From the NCBI GenBank assembly GCA_946481135.1, contig CAMLMQ010000164.1:1-6651 (forward strand): a stretch of DNA of 6,651 nt. The letters are read 5' to 3'. Below the pieces are notes generated by a model, which saw only the letters and a list, made by a program, of their open reading frames with translations, was not told where the DNA came from and made no database searches. The DNA comes from an uncultured Microbacteriaceae bacterium. GTDB lineage: Bacteria > Actinomycetota > Actinomycetes > Actinomycetales > Microbacteriaceae. The position numbers and the translations under genes are program-made. This document shows positions 1-5,809 of the stretch, in pieces; the stretch's first letter is position 1, and each line of letters begins with the position of its first letter.

Positions 1-267
1 GACGTGCGCGGCGACGGCTACTTCTTCGGCATCGAACTCGTGAAGGACAAGGCGACCAAGACCACCTTCGACGACGACGAATCGGAGCGGCTGCTGCGCG
101 GCTTCCTGTCGAAGGCCCTCTACGAAGCAGGCCTCTACTGCCGCGCCGACGACCGCGGCGACCCCGTCGTGCAACTCGCCCCTCCGCTCACCATCGGCGA
201 ATCCGAGTTCGACGAGATCACCGGCATCCTCCGCGGCGTTCTGAGCGAGGCGTGGACACGGCTCTAG
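1..267 (+). CDS. Class III (PLP-dependent) aminotransferase, C-terminal fragment
   Basis: This is the 3' end of a gene that begins before the window; the frame is open from base 1 and ends at TAG 265-267, leaving 88 residues. The motif GDGYFFGIELVKDK followed by a glycine- and Asp/Arg-rich stretch (RADDRGDPVVQLAPPLTI) is the C-terminal small domain of class III aminotransferases (aspartate aminotransferase superfamily, fold type I). Complete members are about 420-460 residues, so the PLP lysine and the rest of the active site lie outside the window. Enzymes of this class move an amino group, often a terminal (omega) one, from an amine or amino acid to pyruvate or 2-oxoglutarate. The gene converges on the LacI-type regulator gene and shares a 4-base stop overlap with it. 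Family assignment is firm. The substrate cannot be read from this fragment; GABA, beta-alanine, omega-amino acid or diamine specificity are all possible. Confidence 0.88.
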   Translation, partial: DVRGDGYFFGIELVKDKATKTTFDDDESERLLRGFLSKALYEAGLYCRADDRGDPVVQLAPPLTIGESEFDEITGILRGVLSEAWTRL

Positions 268-1232
268 CGTCGCGAGACGGTGCGGAGTTCGAGCGCGAGC
301 TCGCGCTCCGTTCCGGGCTCCGCCTCGCCGCGGAGAAGCTCGAACAACAGTCGCGTGCAGGCGCGGCCGGAGGCTTCGCCGTCCGTGTCGATCGCCGCGA
401 ACAGCGGCGGAGCGGCGGAGTGCTCGGAGCACGAGGCGAGCAGGAAGCCGCCCTCGAGGTCGCGTCCCGCGGCGGTGACCGCGGGGGCGACCGACGCAGC
501 CACTCCGTCGCCCGCGCAGAGCAGGCCGTCGACCTCGGGTCGAGCGTGGAGGAGGCCGCTCACGATGCCGCGTAGCTCCTCCGGGTCCATGCCGTAGGCG
601 CCGACCTCGACGATCGCCTCCCGTCCCGTGTCGGCGCACCACTCCCGATAGGTGCGCTCGATCGTACGCACCCAGTCCGACGGAGTCGTGGACGAGAGCA
701 GCGCGGGCACGGCCGAACCGGCGTCTGCCATGAGTCCGAGCAGTTCGCGCACGAGTGAGCGGGCGTCGGACCAGACCACGCCGCTCGGCTGTCGTGCGCC
801 GGGTACGCGCTCGCAACTCACGATCGGCAGGTGCGAAGCCAGGAGGCGCTCCACGACGAGGTCGCCCTCGCGCACGTCGCACACGACGATCCCGTCGACC
901 TGGGGGGCATACCCCGCCACGCGTTGGCCGGGGAAGATCAGGGTCACGTCGTAGTCGGCGGCGGCGGCCTCCGCGACGACGCCCTGCATGAAGGTCAAGT
1001 AGTACTCGCTGCGAACGAGCACCTGGGGCAGGTACAGGCCGATCGCACTCGTCGTCGCCGTGCGCAGGGAACGTGCGGAGCGGTTGATCGTGTAGCCGAG
1101 TCGGGCGGCCGCCGCGAGCACCGCGGCCGTGGTCGCCTCCGAGACGCGCCCTCGTCCGTTCAACGCGTCGGACGCCGTCGTCTTCGAGACCCCGGCGGCG
1201 GCCGCGACGTCGACGATCGTCACCGATGACAC
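264..1232 (-). CDS. LacI-family transcriptional regulator
   Basis: A 322-residue protein from the GTG at 1232, a normal length for LacI/GalR regulators. Residues about 4-24 form the LacI helix-turn-helix (VTIVDVAAAAGVSKTTASDAL). Residues about 46-62 (LGYTINRSARSLRTATT) are the third helix end and hinge, followed by IGLYLP, the first strand of the periplasmic-binding-protein-like effector domain. DGIVVCD (about 112), LPIVSCERVPG and DGLLCAGDGVAASV are the usual core strands of that domain. The recognition helix reads SDAL where many family members have SRVL or SRAL. The open frame reaches GTG 1244, but I chose GTG 1232 because GTGAGG (1244-1239) lies 6 nt before it and the protein then begins MSSVTIVDVA, the normal family N-terminus. 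The gene follows the transporter/hydrolase operon after 63 bp, so it probably controls that operon or the convergent aminotransferase gene. The effector is unknown. Confidence 0.9.
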   Translation of the reverse strand: MSSVTIVDVAAAAGVSKTTASDALNGRGRVSEATTAAVLAAAARLGYTINRSARSLRTATTSAIGLYLPQVLVRSEYYLTFMQGVVAEAAAADYDVTLIFPGQRVAGYAPQVDGIVVCDVREGDLVVERLLASHLPIVSCERVPGARQPSGVVWSDARSLVRELLGLMADAGSAVPALLSSTTPSDWVRTIERTYREWCADTGREAIVEVGAYGMDPEELRGIVSGLLHARPEVDGLLCAGDGVAASVAPAVTAAGRDLEGGFLLASCSEHSAAPPLFAAIDTDGEASGRACTRLLFELLRGEAEPGTERELALELRTVSRR

Positions 1233-1238
1233 GACGCA

Positions 1239-1250
1239 CCTCACCTTCTC
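1239..1250 (-). promoter_or_regulatory. Ribosome binding site deciding the LacI-family start
   Basis: On the - strand the purine-rich run GAGAAGGTGAGG lies just before the regulator gene. Its GAGG end is 6 nt from GTG 1232, an ideal spacing. The more upstream GTG at 1244 falls inside this run and has only 3 nt to GGAG, and the downstream GTG at 1223 is 15 nt away. This favours 1232 as the start. Confidence 0.55.
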
Positions 1251-1266
1251 CGCCTGAATCCTGCCA

Positions 1267-1289
1267 GACCGGAACTGGACGCGCCGGTC
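1267..1289. repeat. Short inverted repeat between second hydrolase and regulator
   Basis: GACCGG (1267-1272) and CCGGTC (1284-1289) form a perfect 6-bp inverted repeat around an 11-base spacer. It lies in the 63-bp gap after the hydrolase stop (1296-1298) and before the regulator start (1232). It could form a weak transcript hairpin or be a protein-binding palindrome. No T run follows it on the - strand, so it is not a canonical intrinsic terminator, and it does not have the central CG of typical LacI operators. A 6-bp GC palindrome is easily produced by chance in DNA this GC-rich. Confidence 0.3.
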
Positions 1290-1295
1290 CCGCCC

Positions 1296-2315
1296 CTACT
1301 GCGCGGCTCGGAGCAGGGCGTCCCAGGCGACCTCGGAGGCGACGGTCGCGAGGGCGGTCGAGTTGACGGTGTTCTCCCCCCACGGCGAGGCGCCGTCGAG
1401 GGGCAGACGGAGGTCGGCGGTCGTGACAGCGAAGAGCGTGTCGCCGTCCTGGTTGGTGTGGAACGGCTGGATGCCCCGATGCATCGAGCTGTGCACCTGC
1501 CGCCCGAAGAGCCGAAGGTCCTTGTCGCTCATGGCGACGTTCGTCACGACCGCCGTCAGCGTGGTGTTGCCGACCGCGACCCTCTCGACGCCGGCTCCGG
1601 CGAGCGCCTCCGCGTAGCCGTCCGCGAGGTGCGTGCGCCGCCCGGTCTCCGGATCATAGTTCCCGCGCACGATCGCCCCGTCGCGGTCGACGATCACGCC
1701 GAGGGGGTTGGGCACGGTGAGCACGAGGATGCGAATGTCGCCGAGCGCTCGGAAAGCCACCCCCTGACCGGTGAACTCACAGCGCGCGAGTGCCGCCTTG
1801 CCGGCCGTCGCGCTCATGCCGGCCCCGACGCGCCCCACGGCGACACGGTCGGAGCGGCGAGCACGGTACGCGGCGATGCCGAGCTCGGCGTCCGGCGCGA
1901 TCGCGGTGTCGCGGGCGGCGTAGTCGTAGATGACGGCGCCCGAAGCCGAGACCAGGTCCTGCCATCCGGTGCGGCCCCGCGCCTCCCGCAGGAGTTCCTC
2001 GTTGACGCCCGTCGTCGCGGCGATGCCATAGGAGGAGCCGCCGGCGAAGACGATGGCCCGGTTCCACTCCTCGTAGCGACCGATGATGCCGATCGCACCG
2101 CCACGCGCATCCACGGAGGTCTGGACGGGTCGGTCGAAGCCGACCACGGTAACACCGGTGGGGCCCTCCGCGTACTCGGCCGTGCCGAGCGAGACCCCGG
2201 GGAAGTCGAACTCGACGAACCCGTCGCCTTCACCGTGCACCGGCGTGAGCTCGCCGTCGTCATTGCCCGCGCGGATCTCCCAGCCGGGGGTCGGGGCGAG
2301 TCGGGGCGCGCTCAT
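1296..2315 (-). CDS. P1/S58-family Ntn hydrolase, NylC-like (copy B)
   Basis: A 339-residue protein of the P1 peptidase family (MEROPS S58, DmpA/BapA/NylC group), N-terminal-nucleophile enzymes made as a precursor that cuts itself into alpha and beta chains. The core starts at FDFPGVSLGTAEYAEGPTG (36-54) and continues through DARGGAIG (69-76). The expected autocleavage site is Asn250/Thr251 in VGNTTLTAVVTN, with Thr251 becoming the nucleophile. Compared with my recollection of NylC (Tyr146, Lys189, Asn219, Asn266/Thr267, Asp306, Asp308), the equivalents here are Tyr130, Lys173, Asn203, Asn250/Thr251, Asp290 and Asp292, all offset by 16 and all conserved. The segment QVHSSMHRGIQPFHT (273-287) also matches NylC as I remember it. 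It has no signal peptide, so it is probably cytoplasmic. It starts at ATG 2315, overlapping the upstream stop by 4 bases, with GGAGG 7 nt before. Likely activity is cleavage of short amide oligomers or peptides; whether it acts on 6-aminohexanoate oligomers is inference. Confidence 0.9.
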   Translation of the reverse strand: MSAPRLAPTPGWEIRAGNDDGELTPVHGEGDGFVEFDFPGVSLGTAEYAEGPTGVTVVGFDRPVQTSVDARGGAIGIIGRYEEWNRAIVFAGGSSYGIAATTGVNEELLREARGRTGWQDLVSASGAVIYDYAARDTAIAPDAELGIAAYRARRSDRVAVGRVGAGMSATAGKAALARCEFTGQGVAFRALGDIRILVLTVPNPLGVIVDRDGAIVRGNYDPETGRRTHLADGYAEALAGAGVERVAVGNTTLTAVVTNVAMSDKDLRLFGRQVHSSMHRGIQPFHTNQDGDTLFAVTTADLRLPLDGASPWGENTVNSTALATVASEVAWDALLRAAQ

Positions 2316-3334
2316 CGGACCGCCTCCAGCACGGCGTCCCAGGCGACTTCGGAGGCGAGCGCCCCGACGGCGAGGGGGCTCACCGGCAGGCCGTCGTCGG
2401 CAAGTCCGGGGTCGACCTCGTCGGTCGTGAGGGCGAACAGCACGTCGCCGTCGAACGCCGTCGCGAACGGTCGGATCGCCCGGTTCATCGAGCCGTGGAC
2501 CTGGCGGGAGAACTGCACCAGGTCGCGGTCGCTCATCTTCACATTGGTCACCACGGCGGTGATCGTCGTATTGCCCCGCTCCGCCTCGAGAGTCGTCCCG
2601 GTCGCGAGCGCCGCGATCCAGTCCTCCTCGAGCGGCGCGCGCTCACCCGTCTGCGGGTCGTAGTTGCCCCGCACGACGCGCCCGTCGCGGTCGACGACGA
2701 CGCCCATGGGGTTGACGATCGTCACGACGAGGACCTTCGCCGCCCCGGCCTGCCGGAACGCCGCGCCCTGGCCGGCGAACTCCGCTTTGGCGCGGTGCAG
2801 CTTGCCGGTGGAGGTCGCCACGCCGGCCCCGCACCGCCCCGTCGGCACCGACCCGTGCCGCGCGGCCCGCACGGCGGCGCGACCGAGCGCCGCATCGGGG
2901 TAGATGGAGTTGTCCCGCCCACCGTAGTCGTACACGACCGCCGTGGAGACGAGCACGAGCTCGTCGATCGAGACGCGGCCCGACGGCTGTCGGAACCGAA
3001 GCTCGTCGGCGACACCCGATCCCGCCGACATCCCGTGCAGCGAGCCGCCGGCGAGAACGATCGCGTGGGCGTGGTACTGGTACCCGTTGCTCATCCCGAT
3101 CGCCCCGCCCCGGGCGTCGATCGCCATGCGTGCCCCCTCGGGGATGCTCACGACGGTGACGCCCGTCGGCCCCTCGGCGTACTCGACGCTGCCCACGTCG
3201 ACTCCGGGGAAGTCGTAGGCGACGCGACGGCCCTCGGCCTCGCGGATCGTGAGGGCGACGTCGACGTTCGTCGGGCGATCGCCCCACGTCGGCTCGGGGA
3301 CGATCCGGGGAGCGGGATCGACGGTGATGCTCAC
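2312..3334 (-). CDS. P1/S58-family Ntn hydrolase, NylC-like (copy A)
   Basis: A 340-residue paralogue of the next gene in the operon and the second P1/S58-family enzyme. YDFPGVDVGSVEYAEGPTG (40-58) and DARGGAIG (73-80) open the core. The autocleavage site is Asn255/Thr256 in RGNTTITAVVTN. Tyr135, Lys178, Asn208, Thr256, Asp295 and Asp297 correspond to NylC Tyr146, Lys189, Asn219, Thr267, Asp306 and Asp308, each at an offset of 11, so the catalytic set is intact. Copy A is about 56% identical to copy B over 241 core positions counted by eye. It differs in likely pocket segments: HGSMNRAIRPFAT against HSSMHRGIQPFHT, and AGGSLHG against AGGSSYG. The loop after TTDEVDP is also a few residues shorter. 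The start is GTG 3334, overlapping the ATPase stop as GTGA, with TGGAGG 4 nt upstream. The frame stays open much further upstream, but that sequence lies under the ATPase gene and is not family-like. Probably cytoplasmic; substrate unknown. Confidence 0.9.
   Translation of the reverse strand: MSITVDPAPRIVPEPTWGDRPTNVDVALTIREAEGRRVAYDFPGVDVGSVEYAEGPTGVTVVSIPEGARMAIDARGGAIGMSNGYQYHAHAIVLAGGSLHGMSAGSGVADELRFRQPSGRVSIDELVLVSTAVVYDYGGRDNSIYPDAALGRAAVRAARHGSVPTGRCGAGVATSTGKLHRAKAEFAGQGAAFRQAGAAKVLVVTIVNPMGVVVDRDGRVVRGNYDPQTGERAPLEEDWIAALATGTTLEAERGNTTITAVVTNVKMSDRDLVQFSRQVHGSMNRAIRPFATAFDGDVLFALTTDEVDPGLADDGLPVSPLAVGALASEVAWDAVLEAVR
2323..2327 (-). promoter_or_regulatory. Ribosome binding site of hydrolase copy B
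   Basis: GGAGG on the - strand, 7 nt before ATG 2315 and inside the last codons of copy A. Together with the ATGA stop/start overlap it fixes the start of copy B and suggests coupled translation of the two hydrolases. Confidence 0.6.
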
Positions 3335-4083
3335 AGTGCCTCCAGAAGCTGACGGGAGTAGGGGTGCTCGGGGGTGTCGTAGAAGCGCCGGGTCTCGGCG
3401 AGCTCGACGATCTCGCCCAGCCGCATGACGGCGATGCGGTGCGCGACGTAGCGGACCGCGGCGAGATCGTGCGAGATGAAGAGGGCCCCGAAGCGATGCT
3501 CCGTCTGCAGGTCGGCGATCAGGTTGAGGATCTGCGCCTGCACCGAGACGTCGAGCGCGCTCACCGCCTCGTCGAAGACGATGAACCGCGGATGGGTGAT
3601 CAGGGCACGCGCGATCGCGATCCGCTGGCGCTGACCGCCGGAGAGTTCGTGGGGGTAGCGGTCGGCGAGCCGCGGGGAGAGGCGCACCTGGTCGAGGATG
3701 CGCAGCACCGCGGTCTCGTGGCTGCGCAGCGATCCCCCCTGGCGCGCGGCGAGCGGCTCGGCGACGGACAGCCCGACCGCCAGGCGCGGGTCGAGCGACC
3801 AGAACGGGTTCTGCGGCACGGTCTGCAGCTGCCCCCTCCGCTCGGAGCGTCGGCCGAACGGCTTGCCGAGGAAGGACACCGATCCGCGCGTCGGCGCGAG
3901 CAACCCGAGCGCGACCGCCCCTGTCGTGGTCTTGCCCGATCCGGACTCGCCCACGAGCCCCAGCGTCTCGCCCTCGTCGACGGCGAAGGTGACGTCCTTC
4001 ATGGCCTCGACCGCCGTACGGCCCGGACCCCAACCGCTCGTGAAGGTGACCGAGACGCCTTCCATCCGCAGCACCTCGGTCAT
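3331..4083 (-). CDS. Peptide ABC transporter ATPase, DppF/OppF type
   Basis: A 250-residue ATP-binding subunit of a dipeptide/oligopeptide (Dpp/Opp) importer, acting on the cytoplasmic face with the neighbouring ATPase and two permeases. Walker A is GESGSGKT (45-52), the Q-loop Gln91 is in TVPQNP, the signature is LSGGQ (147-151), Walker B ends FDE (170-172), the D-loop is SALD (175-178) and the switch His is His205 in ISHDL. DEAVSALDVSVQAQILNLI (171-189) is characteristic of the DppF/OppF branch. The protein ends at PEHPYSRQLLEAL, so it is shorter than the roughly 320 residues of classical OppF and lacks most of the C-terminal extension. ATG 4083 overlaps the upstream ATPase stop by 4 bases, with GGAAGGA 6 nt before it. 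In-frame sequence further upstream is an arginine-rich shadow of the previous gene. All catalytic motifs are intact. The exact cargo cannot be read from an ATPase. Confidence 0.95.
   Translation of the reverse strand: MTEVLRMEGVSVTFTSGWGPGRTAVEAMKDVTFAVDEGETLGLVGESGSGKTTTGAVALGLLAPTRGSVSFLGKPFGRRSERRGQLQTVPQNPFWSLDPRLAVGLSVAEPLAARQGGSLRSHETAVLRILDQVRLSPRLADRYPHELSGGQRQRIAIARALITHPRFIVFDEAVSALDVSVQAQILNLIADLQTEHRFGALFISHDLAAVRYVAHRIAVMRLGEIVELAETRRFYDTPEHPYSRQLLEAL
3339..3344 (-). promoter_or_regulatory. Ribosome binding site of hydrolase copy A
   Basis: TGGAGG on the - strand, 4 nt before GTG 3334 and within the final codons of the ATPase gene. The spacing is slightly short but it is the only strong purine run here. 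It supports the GTG start, giving MSITVDPAPR, a sensible N-terminus for this family. Confidence 0.5.
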
Positions 4084-4931
4084 CGTCCGTCCTTCCCGTA
4101 GGGCGCGGCGAGGCTCGACGTGCCCGACTCCAGCGGAGTCGTCTCGATGCGCTCGCCGGGCTTGGCGCGCGCCGGATCGGCGGCGGAGAGCGCCTTCGTG
4201 TAGGGGTGCGTGGGCGCTTCGAGAACGCGCGTCGCGGGTCCCTCCTCGACGACCTTCCCCTGATACATCACGGCGACCCGCCGGCACCAGCGCCCGACGG
4301 AGCGCAGGTCGTGGCTCAACCAGACGACCGTCGATCCGGCGTCGGCCGCGAGCTCGAAGAGCAGCCGGGTCACCTCGGCGCGCACGCTGCTGTCGAGGGC
4401 GGCGGTCGGCTCGTCGGCAACGAGGATCCGGGGCCGACGCGCCATGGTCATCGCGATGACGACGCGCTGCGCCATCCCGCCCGAGATCTCGTGGGGAAAG
4501 GCTCGGAGCACCCGCTCCGGATCGCGCATCCGCACCCGCTCCATCAGCTCCAGCTGATCGGAGCGGCGCATCGGGATGTCACGCAGAGCGAGCTGCAGCT
4601 GGCGTCCGATGCGCATCGTGGGGTCGAGGGCGGGCACGGGGTCCTGCGGGATGAATCCGAGCACCTCGCGCCGCAGCCGACGCAGCGCATCGCCCTCGAG
4701 CGTGAGCACGTCGAGGCCGTCGACCTCGATCGACCCGGCGGAGTACCGGGCGTTGCGCGGCAGGAGCCGTCCGATGGCGGACGCCACAGTGGACTTGCCC
4801 GAGCCGGATTCGCCGACGAGGCCGATGCTGTCGCCCGCTTCCACTCGGAGCGAGGCGCCGTCGAGGGCGCGGATCACCTCGTCGCGCTTCGTGTACTCGA
4901 CGACGAGGTCGCGGATCTCCAGGATGCTCAT
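4080..4931 (-). CDS. Peptide ABC transporter ATPase, DppD/OppD type
   Basis: A 283-residue nucleotide-binding subunit that would pair with the DppF-type ATPase encoded next. Walker A is GESGSGKS (40-47), the Q-loop Gln96 is in FIPQDP, the signature is ISGGM (149-153), Walker B is ILVADE (169-174), the D-loop is AALD (177-180) and the switch His is His207 in LSHDL. The ISGGMAQR form of the signature marks the DppD/OppD branch, where Met replaces the usual Gln. THPYTKAL (241-248) opens the oligopeptide-ABC C-terminal motif, but the extension is short, so the protein is smaller than the usual 320-330 residues. The start is ATG 4931, overlapping the permease stop as ATGA, with GAGG about 8 nt upstream. 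The frame remains open up to about 5852, but that part is an Arg/Ala-rich shadow of the permease gene and is excluded. All ATPase motifs are intact. Confidence 0.95.
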   Translation of the reverse strand: MSILEIRDLVVEYTKRDEVIRALDGASLRVEAGDSIGLVGESGSGKSTVASAIGRLLPRNARYSAGSIEVDGLDVLTLEGDALRRLRREVLGFIPQDPVPALDPTMRIGRQLQLALRDIPMRRSDQLELMERVRMRDPERVLRAFPHEISGGMAQRVVIAMTMARRPRILVADEPTAALDSSVRAEVTRLLFELAADAGSTVVWLSHDLRSVGRWCRRVAVMYQGKVVEEGPATRVLEAPTHPYTKALSAADPARAKPGERIETTPLESGTSSLAAPYGKDGR

Positions 4932-5809
4932 TCGAACGACCTCACCTCTCGCGGCTCGAACCGGTCGCTCAGGCTGTCGCCGATGAGGTTGATGCAGAGG
5001 ATGGCGAGCACCATCGCGACGCCCGGCGCGAGCAGCAGCAGCGGCGACTTCACCATGTAGACCGCTCCCTCCTGCACGAGCAGCCCGAGCGAAGACCCCG
5101 GCAGCTGCACCCCGTAGCCGAGGAAGCTCAAGCCCCCCTCGACCAGGATCGCGACCGAGAGGGCGTAGGTGCCCTGCACGGCGATCGTGCCGGAGATGTT
5201 CCCGAGGATGTGGCGCACCATGATGCGGGGCGCGGAGACGCCGCCGACGATCGCGCTCGTGACGAACTCGCGCCGGGCGACCGCGCGCGAGGCGGCGCCC
5301 ACCATCCGGGTCATCAGCGGCACCGTGACGAGCACGATGCTGGCGAGCGCCGCGACGTAGCCGGGACCGACGATCGCCGCGACGAGGATCGCGAGCACGA
5401 GCGCCGGGAAGGCGTAGAGGATGTCGCCCACGCGCATGACGAGCCCCCCGACGATCCCGCCGCGATACCCGGCGATGATGCCGAAGACGGTGCTGAGGAG
5501 CGCCGTGAGCACCACCGCGACGAACGAGAGGACGAGCGTGGTCGTGATGCCCTGCAGCAGCCGCGGGAGCAACGACCGCCCGAGGCTGTCGGTGCCGAGC
5601 GGCCACTCGGGGCCAGGCGGCGCGAGGCGAGGGCCGACGATCGCGGTCGGGTTGCCGCCGAGGCCGAAGAGCTGTCCGAGCACGGCGGCGAGGAACAGCA
5701 CGCCCAGGACGGCGACGGCGACCCGCGCGAGCCCGTCCCACGAACGCAGATGACGGCCGACGCGCGAGCGCACGGTACCGATCGAGGCGGTGGGCATCGG
5801 AGCGGTCAC
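4928..5809 (-). CDS. Peptide ABC transporter permease, DppC/OppC type
   Basis: A 293-residue inner-membrane subunit of the binding-protein-dependent (BPD_transp_1) permease family. It has an N-terminal membrane span at about 28-50, followed by PEWPLGTDSLGRSLLPRLLQG (68-87), whose LGTDxLGR motif is diagnostic of DppC/OppC proteins. Further spans are at about 90-113, 128-148, 150-170, 212-230 and 256-277. The cytoplasmic EAA loop that docks the ATPases is at about 180-211 (REFVTSAIVGG onward to RHILGN). Many relatives have LPN where this protein has LGN, so the loop lacks the usual proline. GLSFLGYGVQLP (226-237) and the C-terminal DRFEPRE are further family marks. GTG 5809 overlaps the first permease stop as GTGA; an ATG four codons later (5797) is an alternative start. 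It should pair with the DppB-type permease encoded before it. Confidence 0.94.
   Translation of the reverse strand: MTAPMPTASIGTVRSRVGRHLRSWDGLARVAVAVLGVLFLAAVLGQLFGLGGNPTAIVGPRLAPPGPEWPLGTDSLGRSLLPRLLQGITTTLVLSFVAVVLTALLSTVFGIIAGYRGGIVGGLVMRVGDILYAFPALVLAILVAAIVGPGYVAALASIVLVTVPLMTRMVGAASRAVARREFVTSAIVGGVSAPRIMVRHILGNISGTIAVQGTYALSVAILVEGGLSFLGYGVQLPGSSLGLLVQEGAVYMVKSPLLLLAPGVAMVLAILCINLIGDSLSDRFEPREVRSFE

Noticed and set aside
1267..1289. Intrinsic terminator at the inverted repeat
   Set aside because: The stem is only 6 bp with an 11-base loop and no following T run, so it is listed only as a repeat.
1245..1295. Possible promoter in front of the regulator
   Set aside because: The best -10-like hexamer on the - strand (CAGGAT) has no acceptable -35 partner at about 17 bp, so no call is made.
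1458..2663. Long + strand open frame of 401 codons across both hydrolase genes
   Set aside because: It runs antisense to two strongly conserved hydrolase genes. Its translation is rich in Arg, Asp, Ala and Gly with no recognisable fold, as expected for a shadow frame in high-GC DNA.
3335..4033. Upstream in-frame extension of hydrolase copy A to 573 residues
   Set aside because: The extra 233 residues lie wholly under the ATPase gene, are Arg/Ala/Gly-rich and match nothing in P1 enzymes. GTG 3334 with its ribosome binding site gives a normal-length protein, so this is not a fusion.
4084..4287. Upstream in-frame extension of the DppF-type ATPase
   Set aside because: The added 68 residues are Arg-rich and overlap the other ATPase gene. 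ATG 4083 is in the ATGA overlap with a good ribosome binding site.
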